64,000 nt of DNA from Arthrobacter sp. APC 3897 (GTDB lineage Bacteria; Actinomycetota; Actinomycetes; Actinomycetales; Micrococcaceae): contig NZ_JASDDG010000014.1 of NCBI RefSeq assembly GCF_030407495.1, positions 28,757 through 92,756 of the forward strand, in the 5' to 3' direction. The notes under the pieces are model-generated. The model ran no database searches. It was given only the letters and a program-made list of their open reading frames with translations, and was not told the origin of the DNA. Shown one piece after another: positions 45,327-54,344 of the stretch (positions are counted from its first letter, which is position 1; every line of letters begins with the position of its first letter). Position numbers and translations under genes: made by a program.

Positions 45327-47543
45327 ATGCAAAGAAGCAGGAACACCAGCGCCCCCATGAATCCCTCCCTGTTGTCCGCAGGACCGGCCCTGCACTTGCG
45401 CTCGGGCGGAACGAGCGTAGTGCTGGATACAACAACTTCCGGCCTGCCGACGATCGTGTGGTGGGGTGCCGACCTCGGCGACGTCGGGGATGACGTCCTG
45501 AACGGACTCCTCGCTTCGGCACGCCCGCAGCGCGTGTCCGGCGGCATCGACGAACCGGCACGCCTCACGCTGCTCCCCCAGGAATCCACCGGATGGCAGG
45601 GCACCCCTGCCATCTTGGGCAGCCGGTCCGGGCGGGGCGCGTTCTCAGCTTTCAGCACCACAGCGATCAGCGCAGGAAGCACTGACAGCGGCGCCAACAG
45701 CGCCGTCGTGGTATCCGCTGTTGATGTTGACGCTCATCTCGAGCTCACCATCGAACTGGCCCTCGACTCGCAGGGACTCCTCCAGCAGGTACTCACCCTG
45801 ACCAACACCCATCCCGGTGCGGCTGACGATGCCAGTGACGCAGTCTTTGATCTGGTGGAACTTGCCGCCGTGTTCCCTGTACCCGCGGCTGCCGCCGAGA
45901 TCCTCGATACGACGGGACGGCACCTGCGCGAGAGGACCCCCCAGCGGCACGCTTTGACAACAGGCCGGTACGACAGGGAAAGCCGCCGGGGTCGTCCGGG
46001 TGCTGACGCAACACTTCTTCTCGCGGCAGGCACCCGGGGCTTCGGTTTCGAACGCGGAATGGTACATGCGGTGCACCTGGCCTGGAGCGGAAACCACCGA
46101 TTGAGCGTGGAACGCACCGTTACCGGCCTGACCCAACTGCGCGCCGCCGAGCTCCTGACCCCCGGTGAAGTTCGCCTGGCTCCGGGTGAGAGCTACGCGA
46201 CGCCTCCTGCAGTGGCCAGCTGGGGCGACGGACTAACCGAGCTTTCCGGCCGTTTCCACGGTGCGCTTCGGGCCCGCCCGCACCACCCGTCGACGCCCCG
46301 TCCGGTGACGTTGAATACCTGGGAAGCCGTCTATTTTGACCACGACCTCACCCGCCTGTCCGCCCTGGCTGACGCCGGTGCCCGGGTTGGCGTCGAGCGG
46401 TTCGTGCTCGACGACGGCTGGTTCCGCGGCCGCAGGGACGACACAGCCGGATTGGGAGACTGGCAGGTCGATAAGACCGTGTGGCCCCACGGACTGTCCC
46501 CGCTGATCGATCATGTCTCCGACCTCGGCATGCAATTCGGCCTCTGGGTCGAACCCGAAATGGTGAACCCTGACAGCGATCTTGCCCGGGAACACCCGGA
46601 TTGGATACTGGGGGCGGGACCGCACCTGCCTGTCTCGGCGCGCCAACAGCAGGTGCTGGACCTGTCCAACCCTTCTGCCTGGCAGCACATCCTCGAGCAG
46701 CTCGACGCGATACTCACCGAGTACGACATCGCCTACCTCAAGTGGGACCACAACCGGGACCTGCTCGAAGCGTTCAGCCCTGCCACCGGACGCCCGGCAG
46801 TGCACGAGAACGTCGCTGCGCTCTATCGCCTCCTGGATGAGCTCAAAGCCCGGCATCCAGGCGTCGAGATCGAGAGCTGCGCTTCGGGCGGCGCCCGGGT
46901 GGATTTGGGCATCCTGGAACATACCGACCGGATTTGGACAAGCGACTGCATCGACCCGCTTGAACGCCTGACAATCCAGAAATACACCAATCTTCTGGTG
47001 CCGTACGAGCTGATGGGGGCACACATCAGCGGGCCCCAGTCCCACTCGACCGGTCGCCGGCACGATCTCGCCCTGCGGGCAGGAGTCGCCCTGCCCGGCC
47101 ATTTCGGTATCGAATGGGACCTTACCGTACTCAACCCGGAGGAACTCGACGAAGTAGCCGCGTGGGTAGAGACGCACAAGAATCACCGGGACCTTCTGCA
47201 CACGGGCCGGGCGGTCTTCGCCGATCTGGCTGATGACACCGCCGACGTCCGCGGTGTGATCGCCGCTGACGGGTCCTCAGCCCTTTTTACCTACACGCAG
47301 GTGGCCGCAAGCGCCAGTTACCCGGCCGCTCCCGTGACCTTCCCCGGGCTGGATGAGAACCGGCGCTACCGAGTCCGGCTCACCGCACCCACCGCTGAGC
47401 TGGCCGGCCCCGGACAGTCACCGTTGGCCTGGACCCTCCAGCCCATCATCCTGACCGGCCGCATGCTCCGCTCTCAAGGCCTGCAGTCACCCGTCCTGTT
47501 TCCCGAGCAGCTGCTGCTCATCGAGTTCACCGCCGTCGACTAA
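45327..47543 (+). CDS. Alpha-galactosidase, glycoside hydrolase family 36
   Basis: A 738-aa GH36 enzyme removing terminal alpha-galactose from melibiose or raffinose-type sugars. The (beta/alpha)8 barrel carries LDDGWFRGR near residue 365. The nucleophile Asp474 is in YLKWDHNRD, and the acid/base Asp540 is in IWTSDCIDPLERL, preceded by ESCASGGARVDLG. There is no signal peptide, so it acts inside the cell after import. The start is taken as 45327 because the promoter predicts a leaderless transcript beginning there; an internal ATG at 45357 is the alternative. It is the first gene of an operon with the ABC importer. Confidence 0.94.
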   Translation: MQRSRNTSAPMNPSLLSAGPALHLRSGGTSVVLDTTTSGLPTIVWWGADLGDVGDDVLNGLLASARPQRVSGGIDEPARLTLLPQESTGWQGTPAILGSRSGRGAFSAFSTTAISAGSTDSGANSAVVVSAVDVDAHLELTIELALDSQGLLQQVLTLTNTHPGAADDASDAVFDLVELAAVFPVPAAAAEILDTTGRHLRERTPQRHALTTGRYDRESRRGRPGADATLLLAAGTRGFGFERGMVHAVHLAWSGNHRLSVERTVTGLTQLRAAELLTPGEVRLAPGESYATPPAVASWGDGLTELSGRFHGALRARPHHPSTPRPVTLNTWEAVYFDHDLTRLSALADAGARVGVERFVLDDGWFRGRRDDTAGLGDWQVDKTVWPHGLSPLIDHVSDLGMQFGLWVEPEMVNPDSDLAREHPDWILGAGPHLPVSARQQQVLDLSNPSAWQHILEQLDAILTEYDIAYLKWDHNRDLLEAFSPATGRPAVHENVAALYRLLDELKARHPGVEIESCASGGARVDLGILEHTDRIWTSDCIDPLERLTIQKYTNLLVPYELMGAHISGPQSHSTGRRHDLALRAGVALPGHFGIEWDLTVLNPEELDEVAAWVETHKNHRDLLHTGRAVFADLADDTADVRGVIAADGSSALFTYTQVAASASYPAAPVTFPGLDENRRYRVRLTAPTAELAGPGQSPLAWTLQPIILTGRMLRSQGLQSPVLFPEQLLLIEFTAVD

Positions 47544-47590
47544 CACTTCGAATGAACCGTCCACTGCACCAGCGCAAGGAGGCGCCCTTC

Positions 47591-48946
47591 ATGATTCCCC
47601 TCCCCAAATCCCTCACCCGTCGCACGGGTGCAGCACGGCGGCTGCGGCCCGTTCACCGGGCGGCGTCCCGGTTTGCCGCCGGATCGGCCGGCCTTGTCCT
47701 CGCAGGGGCGGCGTTGACAGGATGCGGCACCAGCAGCTCGGACGGCGTTGTCACCCTCGACTTCTTTCAGTTCAAACCCGAAGCTGTGGCTGACTTTGCC
47801 GGGATCATCGAAGACTTCGAAGCCGAAAACCCGGATATCAGGGTCATCCAGAACGCGGTACCCGATCCTGACACGGCGATCCGGACGCTGTTGGTCAAAG
47901 ACAAGGTTCCCGATGTCCTGACTCTGAATGCCAGCGGAAACTTCGGCGAGCTCGCCCGGGCCTGTGTCTTCGCCGACCTCTCTGACGAACCCGCTGCGGG
48001 GACCGTCAATCCCGCGGTCCAGGACATCGTCCAGGCGCTGGGCACCTGTGAACAGGACGGTGACGGCGAAATCAACGCCTTGCCGTTCGCCAGCAACGCC
48101 TCAGGCATCATTTACAACCCCGAAATCTTCGCCGCCAACGGCGTCGGAGTACCTGCCACCTGGGATGAGCTCATCACCGCCGCCGAGACTTTCACCTCGA
48201 ACGGGGTCACCCCCTTCTACTGCACCATGAAGGACGCCTGGACCGCCGGACCTGCATTCGTGAACCTGGGCGGCACGCTGATGCCGGACGGGTTTTTCAG
48301 CGACTTGAGAGAGCAGGGCTCGGATATCGACGGAAATACAGTGTCCTTCACCAAGGACTTCCGCAACGCCATGGAGAAGCAGGTTCAGCTCTACTCCTAC
48401 TGCCAGGATGACTTTGCGAGCCGCGACTACAACGCCGGCAACGCGGCTTTCGCCAACGGTGAATCGGCCATGTATCTGCAGGGCTCGTACGCGATTCCCG
48501 CCGTCCGGGCTACGAACCCCGATGCGGCGATCGGTACTTTCCCCTACCCGGTGACCGACGACGCCGGTGCGCGCCTCGTCGTCTCCGGCGTCGATGTCGG
48601 CATTTCCATGGGCCGCACCACGGAGCATCCGGACGAGGCCAGGCGCTTCATCGACTATCTGATGTCTCCCGACGTGGTCCAGGCCTACTCGGTGTCACAG
48701 AGCACTTTTTCGCCCCTGAACGATGCTGAACCGAATCAGGACCCTGCTCTCGCCGGCCTTGAGCCCTATTTCAGCCAAGGCAGCATTATCGGCTTCATCG
48801 ACCATCAGATCCCGGCATCGATTCCACTCGTGAACATGCTGCAGACCCTGGTCCTGACCGGGGACGTGCCGGCCTTCCTGGCGGACCTTGACGGCGAATG
48901 GGACAAGGTCGCGGCGCGCACCGCCACCCAGAGAGAAGGTAAGTGA
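47591..48946 (+). CDS. Sugar ABC transporter substrate-binding lipoprotein (family 1)
   Basis: A 451-aa extracellular solute-binding lipoprotein. The ATG at 47591 follows AAGGAGG with an 8-nt spacer. A basic N-terminus (PKSLTRRTGAARRLRPVHR) and a hydrophobic stretch end in the lipobox LTGC near residue 45, a rather long signal region. The mature part, with the typical NPDIRVIQNAVPDPDTAIRT and a C-terminal PDVVQAYSVSQSTFSPL, matches the oligosaccharide-binding (MalE-like, COG1653) group. It captures an alpha-galactoside for the two permeases downstream. Confidence 0.92.
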   Translation: MIPLPKSLTRRTGAARRLRPVHRAASRFAAGSAGLVLAGAALTGCGTSSSDGVVTLDFFQFKPEAVADFAGIIEDFEAENPDIRVIQNAVPDPDTAIRTLLVKDKVPDVLTLNASGNFGELARACVFADLSDEPAAGTVNPAVQDIVQALGTCEQDGDGEINALPFASNASGIIYNPEIFAANGVGVPATWDELITAAETFTSNGVTPFYCTMKDAWTAGPAFVNLGGTLMPDGFFSDLREQGSDIDGNTVSFTKDFRNAMEKQVQLYSYCQDDFASRDYNAGNAAFANGESAMYLQGSYAIPAVRATNPDAAIGTFPYPVTDDAGARLVVSGVDVGISMGRTTEHPDEARRFIDYLMSPDVVQAYSVSQSTFSPLNDAEPNQDPALAGLEPYFSQGSIIGFIDHQIPASIPLVNMLQTLVLTGDVPAFLADLDGEWDKVAARTATQREGK

Positions 48947-49893
48947 TGACTGCCACCGCACCCCCGCCGGCCCCTGCAACCAAGACCCGAACCCGCGGCT
49001 CCGCGGCAGCAGCGCCGTCGCCGCGTCGAAACAAAGAAGGCCGGACCCCCGGGGCCTTCTACTGGATGGTCGTCCCCGCCGTCGTCATCTTCTTTGGCCT
49101 ACATACGATACCCGTCATCACGGGCATGTTCTTCAGCCTCACCAACTACGCCGGCTACGGCACGTGGAATTTCGTTGGACTCTCGAACTACTTCAACCTG
49201 TTCCGCGACGACCGGGTGATTGCCTCTTATCTGTTCACGTTCGGGTTTGCGGTCGTGTCCACGATTGCCGTCAACGTGATTTCCCTGGCCATCGCCCTCG
49301 GGCTCAACGCGCGTATCAAGTTCCGCACAGCCTTCCGCGGGATCTTCTTCATTCCTTACGTCCTGGCAATCCTCATCATCGGCTACGTCTTCAACTACCT
49401 GTTTGCGAACTCCTTCCCTGCAATCCTGCAGGCCGTCGGCTTTGACGGCGCGAACATCCTCGCCGATCCGCAGTGGGCCTGGGTCGGCATCGTCATCACG
49501 ACGGTCTGGCAGGCATGCGCTTTCAACGTCATCCTCTATCTCGCAGGACTTCAGACCATTCCCGGCGAGCTGTACGAAGCCGCCGGGATCGACGGTGCCT
49601 CGTCGTGGCGGCAGTTCCGGTCCATCACCTTCCCGCTGATCGGCGCCTATTTCACGATCAACATGGTGCTGTCCTTCAAGTCGTTTCTGCAGGTCTTTGA
49701 CCAGATCGTCGCGCTGACGGCCGGCGGTCCCGGCACCTCCACGGAATCCATCGCGCTGGTGATCTTCCGCGGCGGATTCCAGGGCGGCGAGTACGGCTAC
49801 CAGATGGCCAACGCAGTCATGTACCTCGCCGTGATCATCGTCGTGTCGTTCATCCAATTGCGGTTCCTTCAGCGAAGAGAGGCTTCCTTCTGA
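48946..49893 (+). CDS. Sugar ABC transporter permease (MalF-like)
   Basis: A 315-aa inner-membrane permease. It has a Pro/Lys-rich cytoplasmic lead and then six hydrophobic helices. The cytoplasmic EAA loop reads ELYEAAGIDGASSWRQFRSITFPL near residue 205. The ATG at 48946 shares a base with the binding-protein stop (TGATG); an adjacent GTG at 48943 is also possible. It pairs with the next permease. No ATPase is in the cluster, so a shared MsiK-like ATPase elsewhere is likely, as in many actinobacterial oligosaccharide importers. Confidence 0.92.
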   Translation: MTATAPPPAPATKTRTRGSAAAAPSPRRNKEGRTPGAFYWMVVPAVVIFFGLHTIPVITGMFFSLTNYAGYGTWNFVGLSNYFNLFRDDRVIASYLFTFGFAVVSTIAVNVISLAIALGLNARIKFRTAFRGIFFIPYVLAILIIGYVFNYLFANSFPAILQAVGFDGANILADPQWAWVGIVITTVWQACAFNVILYLAGLQTIPGELYEAAGIDGASSWRQFRSITFPLIGAYFTINMVLSFKSFLQVFDQIVALTAGGPGTSTESIALVIFRGGFQGGEYGYQMANAVMYLAVIIVVSFIQLRFLQRREASF

Positions 49894-50792
49894 TGAGCTC
49901 CACCCTCCAGGGCGCCGAAGCCCTCCAAACCACCGCCGCTCCCGAGCCTAAACGCCGCCGCCGTCTCGACGGCGGCAACGGAGGCACCAACTGGTGGCTC
50001 ACCGCCCTCATTGCGGTGTGCTCCCTGACCGTGCTGCTGCCCCTCTACTTCACAATCGTGACCGCGCTGAAGGGACCGGATCAGCTCGGCGGCACCGGTT
50101 TCGAACTCCCGGCCGAGATCCGATGGCAGAACTTCGCCGATGCTTACCAGCTGACCAACTTCCCGCGGGCTCTCCTGAACACGGCACTGATTACCGTTGG
50201 CGCCGTCGTCCTGACCCTGTTCACCAACTCGCTGGTCGCCTACGCCATCGCCAGGAACATGCACAGGAAGTTCTTCCGCGCACTGTACTTTTACTTCCTC
50301 GCCGCCATCTTTGTCCCGTTCCCCATCATCATGCTGCCGGTCGTAAAGGAAACCGCGCTGCTGGGCCTCGACACCCCCGTCGGGCTGGTCCTGCTGTACA
50401 CGGTGTACGGACTGTCGTTCAACATCTTCATCTTCACCGCCTACATCAAGTCGATTCCCATCGAGCTCGAGGAAGCAGCCCGCATGGATGGTGCAAGCAC
50501 CTGGGGTGTCTTCTGGAAAATCGTCTTTCCGCTGCTCGCGCCCATGAACGCCACCGTTGGCATCCTCACCTGCGTCTGGGCGTGGAACGACTTCCTCCTG
50601 CCCCTGGTGATCCTTTCCGACCCCTCGGCGCGAACACTGCCCCTGGCCCAGTTCATCTTCCAGGGCCAGTTCAACACCAACTACACCGTTGCCTTCGCGT
50701 CCTACCTGATGGCCCTCGCACCGCTGCTGGTCGTATATCTCATTGCCCAGAAGTGGGTTGTCAGCGGAGTTATGCGGGGGTCAACCAAGTAA
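49893..50792 (+). CDS. Sugar ABC transporter permease (MalG-like)
   Basis: A 299-aa permease of the carbohydrate uptake-1 type with six hydrophobic helices. The EAA loop is ELEEAARMDGASTWGVFWKIVFPLL near residue 189. The N-terminal tail is basic (PKRRRRLDGG), and the C-terminus ends WVVSGVMRGSTK, typical of MalG-like subunits. Its ATG overlaps the previous stop (TGATG), so translation is coupled. It is the last gene of the alpha-galactoside operon. Confidence 0.93.
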   Translation: MSSTLQGAEALQTTAAPEPKRRRRLDGGNGGTNWWLTALIAVCSLTVLLPLYFTIVTALKGPDQLGGTGFELPAEIRWQNFADAYQLTNFPRALLNTALITVGAVVLTLFTNSLVAYAIARNMHRKFFRALYFYFLAAIFVPFPIIMLPVVKETALLGLDTPVGLVLLYTVYGLSFNIFIFTAYIKSIPIELEEAARMDGASTWGVFWKIVFPLLAPMNATVGILTCVWAWNDFLLPLVILSDPSARTLPLAQFIFQGQFNTNYTVAFASYLMALAPLLVVYLIAQKWVVSGVMRGSTK

Positions 50793-50915
50793 GAAGTTCC
50801 CCGCCGCCCGGCATTGGAACGGCCGGAACCCTAAGCCTGCAGAACGAGCACGATGCTGGCGGACATCCGAGTGGCGGGTTGGCCCAGGAAGGTGCTCAGC
50901 CGCGCGCCCTCATAT

Positions 50916-51332
50916 CTATAGCAGCGGGGCTGCTCCGCTGATCAGGTATCCCTTGTCCCTCAGTGCTCGCAGAGACTGATCCAAATACTTACCGCGCAGG
51001 AGTAAAAGGTCACTGTCAAAAGTCGATAAAACGAAGACTGGCAAGCCCTGCTGGGCGACTGCCGCTGTGAGACCGGCAACAACTCCGGCAAGGTCGAACG
51101 GAATCGGCCCGTCAACGTAGAGGCAGCGCCATCCAGGATCCACATCATCTGCGGCAAGACAGGAATTTTCCTCCGCCACAACGGAAAGTTCCCTTTGGGT
51201 GCGCGTAATCGACCAAACGCCAGATGGTTGACCGATTTCCGACAAAGGAGTAACCGGATCAAAACGGTAAATACTCAAATGGTCCGGAAGAAGAGTGAGA
51301 CTCACTGCCGGTGGTATTGCATTCATAGTCAT
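50916..51332 (-). CDS. ACT-domain protein (CASTOR/ACT_7-like)
   Basis: A 138-aa soluble protein with two ACT-like halves: LPDHLSIYRFDPVTPLSEI to VWSITRTQRELSVVAEE, and GWRCLYVDGPIPFDLAGVVAGL to GLPVFVLSTFDSDLLLLRG. The SITRT-ELSVV and GPIPFDLAGV motifs are hallmarks of the small ACT proteins related to the arginine sensor CASTOR. These usually bind an amino acid; no enzyme is attached. It begins an accessory patch between the galactoside operon and the rib genes. Confidence 0.82.
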   Translation of the reverse strand: MTMNAIPPAVSLTLLPDHLSIYRFDPVTPLSEIGQPSGVWSITRTQRELSVVAEENSCLAADDVDPGWRCLYVDGPIPFDLAGVVAGLTAAVAQQGLPVFVLSTFDSDLLLLRGKYLDQSLRALRDKGYLISGAAPLL

Positions 51333-51535
51333 GTCTACACCGATTCGGTGTCGCGGAAGACGCTCACGACGGCGTCACGCTAATCGCCAAGCCAATATGC
51401 CAGAACTCCGACAATCGTCACAACTCTGCAGACACATAGTTATTACCAGGGGTACTCAGCCACGGCAAGCAATCTGACCCTAGGGCACCACTGTCAAGTC
51501 GGATGGTTCCATGCCGCGTGCCGGCACCCGATGGG

Positions 51536-51661
51536 TCATCGAGAGAGGAGACCAACCACCCAAAACATGAGTGCGACTGCTCCGGAGACTGCAACAGCAA
51601 TACCAAGACGGCGAGAAGGCAGCTTTGGAGATTGGGACTGCCCCGACTTTTGTTGACTCGG
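51536..51661 (-). pseudogene. C-terminal fragment of a single-helix membrane protein
   Basis: A minus-strand frame ends in a Ser/Gln/Pro-rich linker followed by RRLGIAVAVSGAVALMFWVVGLL and a stop, a plausible C-terminal membrane anchor. Upstream, coding sense is lost where the IS3 fragment begins, so it looks like the tail of a gene cut by that element. The family is unknown, and it may be a chance frame. Confidence 0.25.
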
Positions 51662-51665
51662 GGTC

Positions 51666-51893
51666 TTAGGCCGCCAGGAGTGCGGTTCGGTTGATTGTCT
51701 CGTATTCGATGGGCGTGGGTTTTCCCAGCCGCCTTTGCCGTCGCCGGCGGTGGTAAGTCCTTTCGATCCAGGTTGTGATGGCCAGCCGGAGTTCCTGCCG
51801 GGTGGCCCGCCGCTGACGATCCAAGACGTTCCTTTGCAGCAGCGAGAAGAACGATTCCATCGCGGATTTGTCCGTACGCGCACCCAGGTCAAG
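51666..51893 (-). mobile_element. IS3-family transposase (OrfB) C-terminal remnant
   Basis: About 75 codons of the end of an IS3-type integrase-core transposase: ARTDKSAMESFFSLLQRNVLDRQ, then RLAITTWIERTYHRRRRQRRLGKPTPIEYE and a stop after LLAA. The catalytic Glu region (AMESFF) is kept, but the two catalytic Asp residues and OrfA are gone. No terminal inverted repeats were identified. It is a dead fragment marking a past insertion between the ACT gene and the acetyltransferase. Confidence 0.8.
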
Positions 51894-51952
51894 GAGTCAA
51901 CCAAACCGGGGCAGTCCCCCAGGCGGTGAAATTGTGGTGGCACACTACGAGA

Positions 51953-52465
51953 GTGATCAGCACCTTGAACCTGCCAGTTGTCCTGAATGCCGAGGGCCGG
52001 GATTTCGCCCTGCGCAGAGCTTCCGAAAATGACCTCCAACCACTCATGCTTTTACTCGCGGATGATCCAATTAGCGCTGGCAGAGGCGACCAGGCAATTG
52101 TTGCCGATACCCCCGCCTACCGTTCTGCGCTGGCGGCGGTCCTCGAAGATCCATCCAACGAAATCATCGTTGTCGTGGACGATGGTGGCCGCGTCCTGGC
52201 CACCATGCAGCTGACCCGCATTCCCGGCATGGCGAGACGCGGTGCAACACGGCTTCTTGTGGAGGCAGTTCGAGTGCGGAGTGACAGCCGATCACTAGGG
52301 GTGGGAACCGCGATGATGCGCTGGGTTACCGGGCCGGCAGCAGCCATGGTCGGAGCTGACCTCATACAGCTCACCTCTGATGAGGCACGGACCGATGCGC
52401 ACAGATTCTATGAACGCCTGGGATTTGTTGGATCGCACCGCGGGTTCAAGTACAAGGTGGGTTGA
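51953..52465 (+). CDS. GNAT family N-acetyltransferase
   Basis: A 170-aa acetyltransferase from the GTG 51953 (VISTLNLPVVL); an upstream in-frame ATG at 51926 adds unlikely residues. The N-terminal RRASENDLQPLMLLLADDPIS opening is common in this group. The acetyl-CoA loop is VRSDSRSLGVGTAMMRW near residue 106, a variant of Q/RxxGxG/A with RSLGVG. The C-terminal RTDAHRFYERLGFVGSHRGFKYKV is the classical motif B region. The acceptor is unknown. No Shine-Dalgarno is visible. Confidence 0.88.
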   Translation: MISTLNLPVVLNAEGRDFALRRASENDLQPLMLLLADDPISAGRGDQAIVADTPAYRSALAAVLEDPSNEIIVVVDDGGRVLATMQLTRIPGMARRGATRLLVEAVRVRSDSRSLGVGTAMMRWVTGPAAAMVGADLIQLTSDEARTDAHRFYERLGFVGSHRGFKYKVG

Positions 52466-52608
52466 GGCTGCGTCCGAACGGGTGCGGCGCGCGACTAAGG
52501 AACACTCGATTATCGGGTCCCGCAACCGCCTAAGCCCGGTGAACTCTGACCACCGCACAGACACCGGTCTACGATGCTCAGTGAAGGCCGATGAAAGGTG
52601 TGGAATAA

Positions 52609-53088
52609 ATGACCGATAGCAGCCCGTACACGATTGTTGTTGGCGTTGACGGCTCTCCAGACTCAAAACTTGCCCTGCACTGGGCTGCGGATGAGGCCCG
52701 CCTGCGCAACGGCCAACTCCGTCTGGTCACAGCCTGGAACAAACCGCCGCTCGAATGGTATCCGGAAGTCTTGGAGACAGCGGTGGGTGGACTGGCCGTT
52801 GCACCTGCCCCCAAGGAAGACGCCGGCAAACTGAATGCGGAGGCGCTGAAATTCGCGGCCGACAATGGTGCGGCCGCCACGGGTCAGGTTGTCCACAATC
52901 ATTCACCTGCCGCGGCAATCGTCGACGCCGCCAAGGAAGCCGATCTGATTGTCGTTGGAGCACGCGGCTACGGAGGATTCGAAGGCCTGCATCTCGGCGC
53001 GGTCTCACATCAGGTCGTCAATCATGCGCGATGCCCCGTGCTGATCTTCCGTCCAAAATCCGCTAAAGATTCCAGGCACAACGGGTAG
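52609..53088 (+). CDS. Universal stress protein
   Basis: A 159-aa UspA-domain protein. The N-terminal strand IVVGVDGSPDSKLALHWAADEA and the ATP-binding segment GARGYGGFEGLHLGAVS near residues 126-142 follow the G2xG9xG(S/T) pattern of ATP-binding Usps, except that the last Ser/Thr is Ala (GA). It therefore probably still binds nucleotide, perhaps more weakly. A single domain is present. It is monocistronic, with its own gap of 143 bp upstream. Confidence 0.92.
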   Translation: MTDSSPYTIVVGVDGSPDSKLALHWAADEARLRNGQLRLVTAWNKPPLEWYPEVLETAVGGLAVAPAPKEDAGKLNAEALKFAADNGAAATGQVVHNHSPAAAIVDAAKEADLIVVGARGYGGFEGLHLGAVSHQVVNHARCPVLIFRPKSAKDSRHNG

Positions 53089-53122
53089 GCCCCCTGCGCG
53101 CTGTGCCCGGACCCCCAGATCC

Positions 53123-53605
53123 TTAGACCCCGGCGCCTCGCAGGGCTGCCACGGTGTTGACCGCGGCAGCCACTGCCTCGTAACCCTTGTCTTCGGAGGA
53201 GCCGGGCAGACCGGCCCGGTCCAGGCCCTGCTGTTCCGTATCGCAGGTCAGCACGCCGAATCCGATTGGCGTTCCGGTGCGGATACTGACGTCGGTCAGG
53301 CCTGTTGTAGCCGCGGAGCAGACGTAATCGAAGTGCGGTGTTCCGCCGCGGATGACGACGCCGAGGGCCACCACAGCGTCAAAGTGCGGTGCCAGCCGGG
53401 CCGCTGCAACGGGCAGTTCAAAACTTCCCGGCACCCGAATCAGCTTTGGCAGCAGACCCGCATCCTCCACGGCACGCAGGGCGCCGTTAATCAGGCCGTC
53501 CATAATCTCGGTGTGCCAGCTGGCGGCCACGATGGCCACCCGGATATCCAAACCCTTCGCCTTGATGCTGCTGACGTCATTGTCCGGTGCGCCGTGTCCG
53601 CTCAT
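53123..53605 (-). CDS. ribH: 6,7-Dimethyl-8-ribityllumazine synthase
   Basis: A 160-aa lumazine synthase, condensing the ribitylaminouracil with dihydroxybutanone phosphate. Motifs: [20 protein letters not shown] near residue 24; [14 protein letters not shown] near 59; and [13 protein letters not shown] near 88 with the catalytic His. [16 protein letters not shown] lies near 120. It is the last gene of the FMN-riboswitch-controlled operon, 70 bp after ribA. Confidence 0.96.
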   Translation of the reverse strand: MSGHGAPDNDVSSIKAKGLDIRVAIVAASWHTEIMDGLINGALRAVEDAGLLPKLIRVPGSFELPVAAARLAPHFDAVVALGVVIRGGTPHFDYVCSAATTGLTDVSIRTGTPIGFGVLTCDTEQQGLDRAGLPGSSEDKGYEAVAAAVNTVAALRGAGV

Positions 53606-53675
53606 CGTTTCTCTCCTGGTCGTGGAATGTTGTGGTGAATGCTGAAGGTGCAGGTCTTGCCTTGGTCCGGTGCAG

Positions 53676-54344
53676 TCAACCCTGATGGACCGGCTGGGTG
53701 CGCAGCAGCGTCAGCCGGTGGTCCATCCGGTCCCGCTTGGTCTGCAGATAGCGCTCATTTTCGGCCCGGACCGGCACTTCCGAAGGCACCATGGCGGTGA
53801 CCGTGATGCCGTACTGCTGCAGCCTGTCGCGTTTGGCCGGATTGTTGCTCAGCAGCCGGATCCGGTTCAGTCCCAGCGAGTGCAGGATATCCGCGGCCGA
53901 CTCATAGTCGCGCGCGTCCACTGGAAGTCCCAGCTGCTCGTTGGCGTCCACCGTGTCAGCGCCGCCTTCCTGCAGGGCATAGGCCCGCAGCTTGTTGGCC
54001 AGGCCTATCCCCCGCCCCTCGTGGCCGCGCAGGTAGATCACGGTGCCCCCATGCAGATTGATCAATTCCAGGGCCTGCTCCAGCTGCTCTCCGCAGTCAC
54101 AGCGGTAGGAGCCAAAAACGTCTCCGGTGAGGCACTCCGAGTGCAGCCGGACCAGCGGGGCCGCCGGGCCGCCGTCGGAACCGGCTCCTGCGGTGTCCTG
54201 CTGGATGCCGGCTCCGGGCGCGGAGACGGTCATATGCTCCGCCCCGCTGCGCTGATCGGTCCAGGCCCGGGCAATGAAATCGCCATACGGGGTCGGCAGC
54301 TGAACTTCGGGACCGGGAACGACGCCGGCAACAGGTCCGCCCAT
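53676..54344 (-). CDS. ribA: GTP cyclohydrolase II
   Basis: A 222-aa GTP cyclohydrolase II opening GTP for riboflavin synthesis. The zinc cysteines are in [15 protein letters not shown] near residue 77. The GTP site is [12 protein letters not shown] near 110, and the C-terminal part carries [12 protein letters not shown] near 160. The ATG at 54344 lies 7 nt from GGAGG and overlaps the ribB stop by one base; the GTG one codon earlier is the alternative. It is a separate gene here rather than the ribBA fusion common in actinobacteria. Confidence 0.95.
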   Translation of the reverse strand: MGGPVAGVVPGPEVQLPTPYGDFIARAWTDQRSGAEHMTVSAPGAGIQQDTAGAGSDGGPAAPLVRLHSECLTGDVFGSYRCDCGEQLEQALELINLHGGTVIYLRGHEGRGIGLANKLRAYALQEGGADTVDANEQLGLPVDARDYESAADILHSLGLNRIRLLSNNPAKRDRLQQYGITVTAMVPSEVPVRAENERYLQTKRDRMDHRLTLLRTQPVHQG

